Numbered from the stretch's first letter, positions 37,274 to 47,556 are shown. The stretch: DNA of 64,000 nt from Nostoc punctiforme NIES-2108 (GCA_003326195.1 LXQE01000136.1:368455-432454), one strand, 5' to 3'. Translations and numbers: made by a program. Notes: generated from the sequence alone by a model not told the origin.

Positions 37274-39481
37274 TCACTTAGTTGAAAAACGTTTCAAATC
37301 TTGTAAAACTGCGGTGGCTGATTGATAGCGATCGCTAAAATGATAGCAAACCATCTTATCTAAAATTGCCCCTAATTCTTCACTCACTTGCACTGTTTGT
37401 CGCCACATCACATTCCCTGTTTCTGGATGTGGGTAGAGTTCTTGCGGTGGTATCCCAGTTATGGCTTGAATAGCAATCATTCCTAAAGCATAAATGTCAC
37501 TGCATAAACGGGGATGACCGGCAAATTGTTCTGGAGGTGCATAACCTCGCGTTCCGATGGCTACTGTGGCTAATTCTGTTTGCTCACTACTCGGCGGTTG
37601 CATCAATTTGACAGCACCAAAGTCAATCAATACCAAGCGACTATTTTGAGCGCATCTAATAATATTAGTCGGTTTGAGATCGCGATGAATCACTCGATGT
37701 TGATGAACAAATTCTAGGACTTCTAAAACTTGTTTGAGCATTTCCATCACAAATAATTCGTTTTGCACATTTTGTACAGGTGGTAATTCTTCGCTTAGGG
37801 TATGTCCCTCAATATATTGTTGAATTAAATAAAATTCTTGGTTATCTTCAAAATAAGCAAGTAGTTCAGGAATCTGATGATGTTTACCCAAAATTTCTAA
37901 AATTTCAGCTTCACTATGAAACAACCTACGAGCGACTTGCAAAAATCGTGTATCTTGACGGGCTGGCATTAACTTTTTAACTACACAAGTAGGATTACCG
38001 GGTCGTTGAGTATCCTGTGCTAAATAAGTCCGACCAAATCCACCTGCACCAAGAGTTTTAGAGATTTTGTAGCGTCCACTCAAAAGCAAATCACCTGATT
38101 TTATTTCTGGTGAATCAATTGGGGGAGGAAAGTCAACAGACGAATCGGGAATTGCTGTTTTATCTTCTAAGAGTACATTTAATTGGGCGATCGCTTCTTG
38201 TTGTTTTTCAACTTGCAGAACAATCACTTGAGTTTGCTGTTGATTTTGGTAGCTAGTATAAGCAATTACACAGATACTACTAATCACCAAAGCAAGAGCA
38301 GAAGGGATTAACGGCACCCATCCAGCTTGCAAAAACAAAGCAACGCAGATTACTACTAAGCCAAATAGAGTTATCGCTCCCACCACTAGCAAAAGCAGCG
38401 GATTTTGCCACCGCCATACTAAAACACCACCTAATAGCGACCAGCCCCATATCCAAATAAGTTCCGCCCAGTTTGGCCAATACCAAATCAAGGGTCGCCC
38501 ATCCAACACTGTACTGATGAGTTGACTTGCTATCTGTGCATGAATAAATAGAGCAGGCATTCTGGCTGGTTGATCTGGCAAAGCGCTGTAGGGCGTATAA
38601 AAGCCACCTGGAGGGATATTAGCCGCTGTAGTGCCAATAATTACCAGACGGTCTTTGAATAAACTGGGGTTGACTTGCCCACTAAGAACATCTGTGAGGC
38701 TTACTTGGTTGGCGAGGCTATTGGGGTGACGGTAATTTAATAATATTTGATAGCCCTGTGCATCCAAATGTTGGTAGCCAGCAGAATTAGGTTGTAAAGG
38801 CGCAAACAGGGTTTTACCTAACAGAAAATCTCCTTTGTTAGTGAAATCGTATTTAATGCCTTGTTTGTCTAGATAATTAATTGCAATTAATGCACCAAAT
38901 GCAAATGATGTTGTACATTTCTTGTCTGTAGAGTTAGCAAATAATAAAGTGCGGCGGAGAATTTGGTCGTTTTCATTATCAGCAACCACATCGCTAAAGC
39001 CAACATTATCTATAGGGGCATTCGGCGGCGGTGGAATTTCATCTCTACCCAAGCTGCTGAACAAACAGGTAGTGACAATGTTATCTTGATTTTGGAGATT
39101 AGCCACCAAATTATTGTCTTCTGGTCGGAAAAGATATAAACCAACAATTCGCGGTTGATAAGACTCTATTTTCTTTAATAGCTCGTTGATTGTCCGATCT
39201 GATAGAGGCCATTTCTCGCGTTTGAGATCGTTATCAGTAATTTTAACTAGCAAAATCCGCCGATCGGGTGCTTCTGCTTGCCGCGATCGCAACATCTGGT
39301 CATAAACTCTTAACTCCCAAGGCTGTAACCATTTGAGTCCCCGAACTCCCCAGATAAAGGCGGTGACTCCTATACTGGTAACAAAAATAATTTGCAACCA
39401 GCTTTTGCTCTTAGAAGTTACACGGGAATCCTGAACTTTGACAAAAGGTACACGGAGTTTTTCTAATAGTCCACTAAACAC
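37274..39481 (-). CDS. CHASE2-domain serine/threonine protein kinase
   Basis: 735-aa membrane sensor kinase. A first helix near residues 30-47, an extracytoplasmic CHASE2 domain (about 55-330; R-V-Y-D-Q-M-L-R, F-K-D-R-L-V-I-I-G-T-T-A), three helices (about 340-412), a coiled linker, then a Hanks-type kinase (about 465-735). Kinase motifs: G-A-G-G-F-G-R-T-Y (about 473), V-V-K-K lysine (about 502), H-R-D-L-K-P-T-N (about 597), D-F-G (about 620), G-T-R-G-Y-A-P-P-E-Q. Start GTG at 39481. It couples an outside signal to Ser/Thr phosphorylation; ligand and targets unknown. No partner phosphatase nearby. Confidence 0.93.
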   Translation of the reverse strand: MFSGLLEKLRVPFVKVQDSRVTSKSKSWLQIIFVTSIGVTAFIWGVRGLKWLQPWELRVYDQMLRSRQAEAPDRRILLVKITDNDLKREKWPLSDRTINELLKKIESYQPRIVGLYLFRPEDNNLVANLQNQDNIVTTCLFSSLGRDEIPPPPNAPIDNVGFSDVVADNENDQILRRTLLFANSTDKKCTTSFAFGALIAINYLDKQGIKYDFTNKGDFLLGKTLFAPLQPNSAGYQHLDAQGYQILLNYRHPNSLANQVSLTDVLSGQVNPSLFKDRLVIIGTTAANIPPGGFYTPYSALPDQPARMPALFIHAQIASQLISTVLDGRPLIWYWPNWAELIWIWGWSLLGGVLVWRWQNPLLLLVVGAITLFGLVVICVALFLQAGWVPLIPSALALVISSICVIAYTSYQNQQQTQVIVLQVEKQQEAIAQLNVLLEDKTAIPDSSVDFPPPIDSPEIKSGDLLLSGRYKISKTLGAGGFGRTYLAQDTQRPGNPTCVVKKLMPARQDTRFLQVARRLFHSEAEILEILGKHHQIPELLAYFEDNQEFYLIQQYIEGHTLSEELPPVQNVQNELFVMEMLKQVLEVLEFVHQHRVIHRDLKPTNIIRCAQNSRLVLIDFGAVKLMQPPSSEQTELATVAIGTRGYAPPEQFAGHPRLCSDIYALGMIAIQAITGIPPQELYPHPETGNVMWRQTVQVSEELGAILDKMVCYHFSDRYQSATAVLQDLKRFSTK

Positions 39482-39672
39482 GGCGTTGAGGTGGTAGCCC
39501 GGATTGGGTAGATGTTGCAGGCGCAGAAGTCAATTTTCAGAATCTAGGTTAAAAGCTAGTTAACTTGAAGCTCCTATTAATGTAGCAATTTACTTGCTAT
39601 TTAGAGACTTTGACGTATTCCTACTTTTAAAGCAAGCTTACGTCCAGCGTCAACCATAGAATCAGACAAGCA

Positions 39673-39957
39673 CTAATCATCTGTTTGAGATGTTTGAACA
39701 TCTTCAACAGAATTGGTAATTGGGAAAGAAATCGGATTAGTAGATGGAGTTAGTGAATCTAACTGAGGTTGTTCAAGTGATGCTTCAATGCTTGAATCAT
39801 CAAAATAGGAACCAACAATTTTATCATAGTTAGAAGCAACAGCTAAAAAAGCGCCACCCAAAATATAGATAGGTAATGGCAGATTAAATTCTTGCAACCA
39901 GTCAAAGAGTTCCGCTAAGGCAAACAGCACCAAAAAACAGGCAAGCCAAACCTTCAT
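39673..39957 (-). CDS. small membrane protein, conserved in cyanobacteria
   Basis: 94 aa. Two hydrophobic segments (about 1-18 and 26-44), the second containing L-P-I-Y-I-L-G-G-A-F-L-A-V-A-S-N, then a 50-residue acidic Ser/Thr-rich cytosolic or periplasmic tail. Same strand as the CHASE2 kinase, 191 bp before its start. I do not recognise a named family; the text resembles hypothetical proteins from filamentous cyanobacteria. Confidence 0.6.
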   Translation of the reverse strand: MKVWLACFLVLFALAELFDWLQEFNLPLPIYILGGAFLAVASNYDKIVGSYFDDSSIEASLEQPQLDSLTPSTNPISFPITNSVEDVQTSQTDD

Positions 39958-40212
39958 ATCTTTATCCCCTGAATTGAAACAATTCTATTACTAGCTTAAA
40001 TAGCTTGCATAATAGTTGATGTAATACATAATCACCAACTTACAAGAATGCAGAGGGGCAGAGGAGAAAAATGATTTTCGGTATAAGCCCCGCCCCTTAT
40101 AGGCGATCTTCTTCCCATTGCTCCCCTTCCTCTTCTTATAACCTTAGATGGGTGCAGCTAGAGCTATAGCATCTGTTATATTGCATGAGAAAAATCAAAA
40201 TATATTTAGCTT

Positions 40213-40440
40213 ATGCCAGCAATCGAACAGCCAAGAATTGCACAGTTGGTTCGTGAAACTCGGCAACGTCTTAAATTGACACAGGTAAAACTGGCTATGA
40301 TATTAGGGGTTTGCTTCCACACCATAAATCGATGGGAAAATCGACATACACAACCTTCGCCACTGGCGATGAAACAAATTGCAGAACTATTACAGCAGAT
40401 GGGAGAACCCGGTGAGTCGCTTTTAGCCAAATACTTTTAA
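40213..40440 (+). CDS. XRE-type HTH regulator
   Basis: 75-aa, essentially a single helix-turn-helix domain: L-V-R-E-T-R-Q-R-L-K-L-T-Q-V-K-L-A-M-I-L-G-V and T-I-N-R-W-E-N. It ends one base before the ATG of the hybrid kinase, so the two are almost certainly one transcript with coupled translation. Either a transcriptional regulator of the unit or an output partner of the kinase; no receiver domain is attached. Confidence 0.85.
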   Translation: MPAIEQPRIAQLVRETRQRLKLTQVKLAMILGVCFHTINRWENRHTQPSPLAMKQIAELLQQMGEPGESLLAKYF

Positions 40441-40441
40441 A

Positions 40442-43400
40442 ATGAGTGAGAACCTGAAAGCTCAAGAGGTTACTGATTTGCAGCAATATTTGAGCGAACA
40501 GCAAGTTGCGCTGCGCGATAGTGAAGCACGCTACCGTTCACTGGCAGAGGCCAGCGCATCCATTGTCTGGAGGGCAGCACCTTGGGGCAATGTTGTTGAT
40601 GATATTCCAACTTGGGAGGCCTTCACAGGGCAAAGTCTCGAACAATATAAAGGATGGGGTTGGATTGAGGCACTACACCCAGAAGATCGTTCATCGATGG
40701 TGGAAATTTGGCAACAGGCGTTTCCTACACGCAGTGTTGCAGTTGCTGAGTATCGTGTTCTACGGCATGACGGCGAATACCGTTATATGAATATACGCGG
40801 TGTGCCGATACTCGATGAAATAGGCGAAATCCGCGAATGGGTGGGAATGTGCGTCGATATTACCGATCGCAAACAAGCTGAAGCCAAATTGCGCGACAGT
40901 GAGGCGTGTTTTCGGCTGCTGGCTGAAAATTCAACTGATATTATTTCCCGCCTTAGAGTAGATGGAATTATTCTGTACGTTTCACCAGCTTGCTACACAG
41001 TGCTGGGATATCAACCAGAGGAACTAGTTGGTCATCACAGCCAGGAGTTAGTTCACCCAGACGATTTGGCAGAGATTGCCAAGAATTACCCAGTCAATGC
41101 CGATTTACCAGATATTTATACCATTACTCACCGTGCCCGTCACCAAGAGGGACATTATATCTGGTTGGAAACAACTATTCGAGCGATCCGCGATCGCCAA
41201 ACTCAAGAAATTTTAGAAATGCAAGCGTCTTCGCGAGATATTACTAAGCGCAAACAGGTAGAAGAGGAGCAGCGTTTCTTAGCTGAGGCTAGTGGGATTT
41301 TGGCTGCATCATTAGACTACGAGACAACTCTAGCAGGTTTGACGCGTTTAGCAGTGCCGGAAATAGCTGATTGGTGCTTAGTTGATATTATTAGTGAGAA
41401 TCAATTAGTTCGTCGGCTTGCAGCAGCCCATGCCAATCCAGCGAAACAAGAATTGGTAGAACAGTTACAAAATTATCCGCCTGATTTGGCACAAACAGCA
41501 GGTGTTGCGAAGGTAATACGGACGGGCAAATCACAAATTACTCATTTTGTTTCTGATGAACAGATGCAAGGGTTAACCCACAACGCCAGTCACTTTAAAA
41601 TCCTGCAAGAACTAAATCCGACATCTGGTATGAGTGTACCGCTGATAGTTCGGGGACGGGTGTTGGGAGCGATGACTTTAGTCTCTTGTTCAGGTCGTCG
41701 CTACAACACCAAAAGCCTAATGTTAGCTGAGGAGTTGGCTTGTCGTGCTGCCGTAGCCGTTGATAATGCCCGACTCTACAGAGAAGCACAGCAATCTCAA
41801 CAGTCCGCTTTACACGCAGCATCTCGCACTACCCGTCTGCAAGCGATTACCGCTGCACTTTCTGAATCTCTAACTCCGACACAAGTTGCTGAAGTAATTG
41901 TAGAGCAAGGTATGGCAGCATTGGGAGCTAGTTCTGTTTTTGTCGCCCTACTGACTCAAAGCGGTACTGAATTAGAAATTGTCCAAACTGTTGGCGGGCA
42001 AAAAGAAATAGTAGATTCGTGGCGTCGATTCTCGATTAATGCTTCTGCACCACTGGCAGAAGCAGTAAGAACTAAGCAGCCTATTTGGCAAGAGCCGACA
42101 ACAGCGAGGATTGCTGGTTACGCAAATCTTGCCAAAGAATACGCTCAGTCCAACTATGGCGCTTGGATTTCGATTCCATTGATCATCGAGGGACGAGCTA
42201 TAGGTGGAATGTCTCTAGCTTTTACCGAAATTCAGCAGTTTAATCAAGACGATCGAGCTTTTATGCTGGCACTAGCACAGCAGTGCGCTCAAGCGATGGA
42301 ACGTGCCCGTTTATACGAGGCAGAGCAAACCGCCCGGAAAGCAGCAGAAAACGCCAACCGGATTAAAGATGAGTTTCTGGCAGTACTTTCTCATGAATTG
42401 CGATCGCCACTCAACCCAATTTTAGGTTGGTCTAAGTTACTCCAAACCAAAAAACTTGATGAAAAGACGATTCCTCAAGCGCTGAAGACTATTGAGCGAA
42501 ATGCAAAGTTACAGGCTCAACTAATTGAAGATTTACTGGATATCTCCCGGATTTTACAAGGTAAAATCAGCTTGAATATCTACCCAGTTGATCTGACATC
42601 TGTGATTTCGGCAGCAATGGAGACAGTGCGGCTATCAGCAGAAGCTAAATCAATAGAGATGCACATCAGCCTGGAACCAAATTTGGGACAAGTTTTGGGA
42701 GACTCCAACCGATTGCAGCAAATCGTTTGGAACTTGCTCTCAAATGCAGTTAAATTTACACCAGAAGGGGGACGGGTTGATATTCGACTATCATTATGTT
42801 CTAATGTTAACTCAGCACCCAGCACTCATAACTCAGCACTGATTCAAGTCAGTGACACAGGGAAAGGCATCGACCCTAATTTTCTGCCTTATGTGTTTGA
42901 ATATTTTCGCCAAGAGAATAGTAGCACCACCAGAAAATTTGGTGGATTGGGGTTAGGATTAGCGATCGTTCGTCACTTAGTCGAACTGCATGGCGGCACA
43001 GTCCAGGTAGAAAGTGAGGGCGAAGATCGGGGGGCAACTTTTACTGTAAGATTACCGCTAATCCCAAATCAATTAGAGATTAAACAAGATAGTAGCAATT
43101 CTGAGCCATCTTCAAATTTGAATGGTGTGAAAATTTTAGTAGTGGATGATGATACAGATACGCGAGAATTTATTGTCTTCTTACTAGAGCAGTATGGGGC
43201 AAATGTGACAGCAGTAACATCAGCCAATGAAGCCTTAGCTACTTTAGCCCAATCCTTGCCAGATATACTTTTAAGTGATATTGGAATGCCAGAAGTGGAT
43301 GGATGTATGTTCATGCGACAGTTGAGAACACTGCCAGCAGAGCAGGGAGGTCAAATTCGCGCGATCGCACTTACCGCCTATGCTGGAGAAATGAACGCTC

Positions 43401-43495
43401 AACAGGTACTAAGAGCCGGATTTAACAAGCATATTGCTAAACCAGTAGAGCCAAGCGAATTAATAGATGCGATCGCCAACTTAATCGCTGAATAA
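40442..43495 (+). CDS. hybrid sensor histidine kinase / response regulator
   Basis: 1017 aa, no membrane segment: a soluble sensor. Two PAS domains (about 25-150, 150-276), two GAF domains (about 290-440, 460-630), HisKA with His651 in [10 protein letters not shown], HATPase_c (about 745-885; [19 protein letters not shown]) and a C-terminal receiver (about 895-1015) with phospho-acceptor D946 in L-L-S-D-I-G-M-P and A-K-P-V-E-P. A short repeat-like insert (ACTCAGCAC units, about 42811-42840) lies in a loop of the ATPase. Follows the XRE gene by one base. GAF domains lack an obvious bilin-binding cysteine context, so light sensing is not claimed. Confidence 0.93.
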   Translation: MSENLKAQEVTDLQQYLSEQQVALRDSEARYRSLAEASASIVWRAAPWGNVVDDIPTWEAFTGQSLEQYKGWGWIEALHPEDRSSMVEIWQQAFPTRSVAVAEYRVLRHDGEYRYMNIRGVPILDEIGEIREWVGMCVDITDRKQAEAKLRDSEACFRLLAENSTDIISRLRVDGIILYVSPACYTVLGYQPEELVGHHSQELVHPDDLAEIAKNYPVNADLPDIYTITHRARHQEGHYIWLETTIRAIRDRQTQEILEMQASSRDITKRKQVEEEQRFLAEASGILAASLDYETTLAGLTRLAVPEIADWCLVDIISENQLVRRLAAAHANPAKQELVEQLQNYPPDLAQTAGVAKVIRTGKSQITHFVSDEQMQGLTHNASHFKILQELNPTSGMSVPLIVRGRVLGAMTLVSCSGRRYNTKSLMLAEELACRAAVAVDNARLYREAQQSQQSALHAASRTTRLQAITAALSESLTPTQVAEVIVEQGMAALGASSVFVALLTQSGTELEIVQTVGGQKEIVDSWRRFSINASAPLAEAVRTKQPIWQEPTTARIAGYANLAKEYAQSNYGAWISIPLIIEGRAIGGMSLAFTEIQQFNQDDRAFMLALAQQCAQAMERARLYEAEQTARKAAENANRIKDEFLAVLSHELRSPLNPILGWSKLLQTKKLDEKTIPQALKTIERNAKLQAQLIEDLLDISRILQGKISLNIYPVDLTSVISAAMETVRLSAEAKSIEMHISLEPNLGQVLGDSNRLQQIVWNLLSNAVKFTPEGGRVDIRLSLCSNVNSAPSTHNSALIQVSDTGKGIDPNFLPYVFEYFRQENSSTTRKFGGLGLGLAIVRHLVELHGGTVQVESEGEDRGATFTVRLPLIPNQLEIKQDSSNSEPSSNLNGVKILVVDDDTDTREFIVFLLEQYGANVTAVTSANEALATLAQSLPDILLSDIGMPEVDGCMFMRQLRTLPAEQGGQIRAIALTAYAGEMNAQQVLRAGFNKHIAKPVEPSELIDAIANLIAE

Positions 43496-43689
43496 ACCTG
43501 CCTCTACCTTCAGTTCTAAATCATATCTGTAAAAATATTTGCGATCGCTTGTTCCTTCCTCTGTTTTTGCTAATCCACCTACCATCCATCTCAATTAACC
43601 AGACAATAGGCTTAACAAGTTGGTTGAGCAACTTGTTAAGCCCCTTGTTAAAGTTAGGCAAACTTCTGCTACAGTGTATTAGTTACTTT

Positions 43690-43803
43690 CATCCAAATGC
43701 TGGAGAAATTAACGGAAAAAAATATTTTCAGCATGATTTCACAAGCATCTTGCCAAACCAATAGAGCCAGCCAAGTTAAAAGCTGAATAAATCTGCCTCT
43801 ATC
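43690..43803 (+). pseudogene. decayed duplicate of the kinase receiver 3' end
   Basis: Text here matches the last part of the hybrid kinase gene (43378-43510): ATGCTGGAGAAAT, then a GATTTnACAAGCAT word, CCAATAGAGCCA versus CCAGTAGAGCCA, and CTGAATAAAtCTGCCTCTA versus CTGAATAAACCTGCCTCTA. It contains deletions and no longer encodes a receiver. A partial tandem duplication followed by decay. Confidence 0.6.
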
Positions 43804-43812
43804 TGCTTACCG

Positions 43813-44853
43813 TTACTTGATATTGTCAGGAAGGATAGCTTTATATACTAGAGGAGCAAGAATTGCTTGTTTGACATCAATCTTAACCGGGATGATTCTT
43901 TCTTGAAAATAAAAATCAGCAACGCTCTGCTGTTCGGCAATGATAGCAGGTGTCAGTCTTCTCAATTTATAAGTACGACGGCTTGCCACCTTTTGTGCAA
44001 CTGATGGATCTAATTTCTGTTCATCAACTAAAATTTTGGCATAATCGCTTGGGTTTTTTTCAGCCTGCTCACCTACCTTCTGTGCTTCCTCTAAAAACAC
44101 TCGCACCAATTGCGGATTTTGGGTGATAAATCCCCGCCTGCCAATATAAAACCCGCCAAGAGTGTTAATTCTTGCTGCATTTCTCAGAATCCGAATCGGG
44201 ATATCTTTTTCCACAGCAGCTAAAAGGGGATCGCTACCCACCCAGGCGTCAGCTTTGTTTTGAATAAAGGCGTCACGGGCTTGAGGTGGAGTCAAAGCAA
44301 CGACTTGAATATCGCTAACTTTTAACCCTACCTCTTTCAAAGCTTTCGCTAGTAAATACTGTGCATTAGAACCTACTTGAAAAGCAATTTTCTTGCCTTT
44401 AAGATCCGCTACTTTCTTAATGGGAGAATTAGCTTTCACCACAATACCTTGGTTGCTACCATCGCTGGGCGTGCGTCCAGTCAGATAGACAACTTCAGGA
44501 ATGATACCTGGGCGTGCAGCTTGGTCAAATATTGGAGGTGTCTCTCCGACATTACCGATATCCACCTCACCTTTATTCAGCGCAGCTATCAATTGCGGTC
44601 CTGCTGCAAATGGCCCAACCCAATTCACGGTTACACCCAATGCTTGAAAACGTGGCTCAACAGCTTTTTTGGACTTGACAAGATCGCCAGAACTTTGATA
44701 AGCCAGGTTAATTACTTTGGCATTTGGCAGCGCTTGGGTGGTTTGCACAAGGCTACCTGCAAAGGGAGATAATAAAGTAAATAGTCCCAATGCTGAATAT
44801 TGAAAAATATGCTTTAAGACTATACGGCGTTGTGGTTGAAATGACTTGTTCAT
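43813..44853 (-). CDS. SsuA-like sulfonate-binding protein 1
   Basis: 346-aa periplasmic substrate-binding protein of the SsuA/NitT/TauA family. Signal peptide about residues 1-42 (no lipobox cysteine). The binding domain opens I-N-L-A-Y-Q-S-S-G-D-L and contains V-D-I-G-N-V-G-E-T-P-P-I-F and V-A-D-L-K-G-K-K-I-A-F. Captures aliphatic sulfonates or similar anions for an ABC importer. Last leftward gene of the organosulfur cluster; its nearest sibling is 213 bp upstream. Exact ligand unknown. Confidence 0.85.
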   Translation of the reverse strand: MNKSFQPQRRIVLKHIFQYSALGLFTLLSPFAGSLVQTTQALPNAKVINLAYQSSGDLVKSKKAVEPRFQALGVTVNWVGPFAAGPQLIAALNKGEVDIGNVGETPPIFDQAARPGIIPEVVYLTGRTPSDGSNQGIVVKANSPIKKVADLKGKKIAFQVGSNAQYLLAKALKEVGLKVSDIQVVALTPPQARDAFIQNKADAWVGSDPLLAAVEKDIPIRILRNAARINTLGGFYIGRRGFITQNPQLVRVFLEEAQKVGEQAEKNPSDYAKILVDEQKLDPSVAQKVASRRTYKLRRLTPAIIAEQQSVADFYFQERIIPVKIDVKQAILAPLVYKAILPDNIK

Positions 44854-45066
44854 CAGTTATGATTTTCCTCGGAAGTTTTAGCTTTTATGTTGTCAGTCTT
44901 ACTTTCAAAAGCAAGTAAGATTATAGGAAGCTATGATTTAAACCTCCTAGAACACCAAATTATGGTGAAAAATTGAGATTATGCTAATTCAACAAATCTC
45001 CTAGTGCATTTAGTAAATTGGTATTCTAGTTTGTTTAAAAAAACAAACTTCATGTTTGATTATTCT

Positions 45067-46155
45067 CTACTTTTCACTTATTAGTGTCGGTGGAGTGATA
45101 GCTGCATATTCTTGAGGCGTGAGCAATGCTTCTTTAACATCAATCTTTTTGGGTAAGATTTTTTCGTTATAGAATAAATCAGCAACGCTTTGCTGGGCTT
45201 GCATTAGTTCTGGGGTAATTCCTCTTAAGCGATAAGTAGCACGGCTAGAAATTACTTCCTGAATGGGTAAATCAATTTTGAGTACAGGTGCTATGAGTTT
45301 GGCGACTTCTTTACGATTCGCTTCTGCCCATTGACCATTTTTATCAATTTCTTCTAAAATGATGCGAACTAATTCGGGATTTTCCTTAGCAAATTCTCGT
45401 GTTCCTACATAGTATCCGCCGGGAGTACCTATATTGGTTGCATCTCTCAGCACACGCGCACCGTGGAGTTTTTCTACCAAAGCTAAATGAGGATCGCCAG
45501 TTACCCAAACTGGAATAGTGCCCTGAATAAATGCACCACGGGCTTCGACATTGGGCATACTCAAAACTTGAATATCACTATATTTTAAACCTACTTCTTT
45601 TAAGGCTTGGATGATAAAATAGTGAGAAGCAGAACCTTTTTGAAAGACTACTTTTTGACCTTTGATATCAGCTAAAGTCTTAATTGGAGAACCTTTCGGA
45701 ACTGCGATCGCACTACCTTTACCAGAATTAGGGCCAAGTCTTCTCCCAGCTAAGTAGATGATTTTTGCACCCGCAGCTTGGGCAAAGATCGGAGGCGTTT
45801 CTCCAACTGAGCCAATATCAATTTTGCCCACATTCATCGCCTCCATAAGTTGTGGCCCTTGAGCAAATTGTGACCACTCTACTTTTAAGCCCAAAGGCTC
45901 CAAACGTTTTTCTAAAACTCCTCTGACTCTAACTAAATCACCAGAGCTTTGATATCCTATTCGCAGTAATTTTGTTTTAAAAGTTATAGTCTTAGCCCCT
46001 GCTGGTTCTGCTTTCGGTTCAGTTCCTGTATTTGTGTTAGATACAGTTGACGTACAACTTACTAAAGTAGTAGATAAAGCTACAAAACCAGGTATTACAA
46101 ATAAGGCTATCTTACTGATTATTGTTGTCTTAGGTTTCACAAAATTATTAAACAT
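45067..46155 (-). CDS. SsuA-like sulfonate-binding protein 2 (lipoprotein)
   Basis: 362 aa. Lipoprotein-type signal with candidate lipobox cysteine C34 (T-T-L-V-S-C). Binding core: L-R-I-G-Y-Q-S-S-G-D-L-V, D-I-G-S-V-G-E-T-P-P-I-F and L-A-D-I-K-G-Q-K-V-V-F. The binding-site text is closest to protein 1, so the two probably share a ligand class. Followed by protein 1; preceded by a 537-bp gap after the dioxygenase gene. Confidence 0.86.
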   Translation of the reverse strand: MFNNFVKPKTTIISKIALFVIPGFVALSTTLVSCTSTVSNTNTGTEPKAEPAGAKTITFKTKLLRIGYQSSGDLVRVRGVLEKRLEPLGLKVEWSQFAQGPQLMEAMNVGKIDIGSVGETPPIFAQAAGAKIIYLAGRRLGPNSGKGSAIAVPKGSPIKTLADIKGQKVVFQKGSASHYFIIQALKEVGLKYSDIQVLSMPNVEARGAFIQGTIPVWVTGDPHLALVEKLHGARVLRDATNIGTPGGYYVGTREFAKENPELVRIILEEIDKNGQWAEANRKEVAKLIAPVLKIDLPIQEVISSRATYRLRGITPELMQAQQSVADLFYNEKILPKKIDVKEALLTPQEYAAITPPTLISEK

Positions 46156-46692
46156 TTTTGCACCTCAATTTTTAATTAACTACTCATATAAAAACATCAG
46201 CATACTCTTACAGAGAAGCAAGCTACGCGCAGCATCTCGAAGAGAACGTCTTAGATATATGTTTATTGTCAATTTTATATTTTGCTTTTATAGGTTTAGT
46301 ATTTAGGCTATGCTTATATACTATCTTTGTCTTGCTTGTTTTTGATTTTTGCGGTTTATTGATAGACAAAATGAGACTTTGCAAAAATTGGAAAATTGCC
46401 ATAATATTTTTTCTATTTAAATTTAATAATTTTCGTTGTAGCGCTTTTAATGAGTGCTATTAACTCTCAATTTCAGTTTAGATATTATCAAAGTTAATTT
46501 TGAAATAAAGTATTCATAAACACTTGTTTTAAATAAAAAAGAAAGATTTTTATGATTTCTGTTTATCAGCATATACTATGATATTTAGACAAGTTTAATC
46601 AGTCAAGAATCTAGAATAACTCTTGACTCTTGACTGCCTTAAGAATATATAGAATCAAATGCCCATTAGCTTAATCTTCTGAGCTATAAATC
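46156..46692. other. intergenic upstream of binding protein 2
   Basis: 537 bp, very AT-rich. Near 46205-46255 it has a CTACGCGCAGCATCTCGAAG word of the GCGTAGCGTCTCG repeat family. Presumably holds a promoter for binding proteins 2 and 1. No gene. Confidence 0.4.
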
Positions 46693-47556
46693 CTAAAATG
46701 GACGACTACCTGCAAGGCTAACTCGCTTTAATACTCGTCGCTCATTTGGATCAAATGCTTGACGGTAATGCAAGGTAGCTTGATTATCCCAGTAGACAAT
46801 ATCACCAACTGACCATTTGTGTTCGTAATAGAACTTGGGTTGAGTTAGATGTTGTCTCAACTGTTCAATCAGTTTAGATCCTTCTTCCGGCTCTAACCCG
46901 ACAATTTCAACTTCTGTAGCAGCATCTAAGTAAAGATGCTTTTTACCACTTTCTGGATGTGTCCTAACTAAAGGATGGGGAAAGGTCGGACTGATTAAAG
47001 GAATAGTTTTGTCTAAACGATACAAAGAGCGGGGTGCATTCCGATCTCGCAAAAATGGGTTGTAGGTAATTAGCTGTAAATCTGCAATCCGTTCTTTGGT
47101 GGCTTCATCTAATGCCTCATAGGCTAAATTGGTATTTAACCAATAGGTATCTCCACCATGAGTTGGTATTTCCAAAGCATAAAGAAGCGAACCACTAGAT
47201 GGGGTAGGAGTCCATTTGTGATCGGAATGGAAAGTTAATTCTCCAGTACCGGTATAGCCACCATCAACATTGGAAATCGGAATCACCACCGGAGTTTCTC
47301 CTGGTTTAGAAGCCAATACTGGAGTTTCATCAGATGGTACAAAGAGTGCGCCAAAGTATAGAGAAAAGTTCAAAAGTTCTTTATCGGAGAGCTTTTGGTC
47401 TTTGAAGATTAAAATGTGGCGATCGCGCAGAGCTTCTTTAAGTTGTAATATGACTTCAGGTGCGATCGGTTGACTGGCATCCAGATCGGTAACTATGGCT
47501 CCCAAAGGGGCATCAATAGGCCTAATTTTAACCTTTGTCAAAGTCGAGGTAGGCAT
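46693..47556 (-). CDS. TauD/TfdA-type 2-oxoglutarate dioxygenase
   Basis: 287-aa Fe(II)/2-oxoglutarate-dependent dioxygenase. Facial triad H110-S-D112 (L-T-F-H-S-D) and distal H263 (A-T-L-H-Y-R); 2-oxoglutarate anchor arginine at about R274 (N-E-R-R-V). TauD uses this chemistry to release sulfite from taurine; relatives act on alkyl sulfates and 2,4-D. Location among sulfonate-binding proteins supports a sulfonate or sulfate-ester substrate. Sits 36 bp after binding protein 3, likely the same transcript. Confidence 0.88.
   Translation of the reverse strand: MPTSTLTKVKIRPIDAPLGAIVTDLDASQPIAPEVILQLKEALRDRHILIFKDQKLSDKELLNFSLYFGALFVPSDETPVLASKPGETPVVIPISNVDGGYTGTGELTFHSDHKWTPTPSSGSLLYALEIPTHGGDTYWLNTNLAYEALDEATKERIADLQLITYNPFLRDRNAPRSLYRLDKTIPLISPTFPHPLVRTHPESGKKHLYLDAATEVEIVGLEPEEGSKLIEQLRQHLTQPKFYYEHKWSVGDIVYWDNQATLHYRQAFDPNERRVLKRVSLAGSRPF

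Noticed and set aside
43549..43764. 71-codon plus-strand frame after the hybrid kinase
   Set aside because: Hydrophobic chance ORF; the DNA is better explained as a decayed copy of the kinase 3' end in part.
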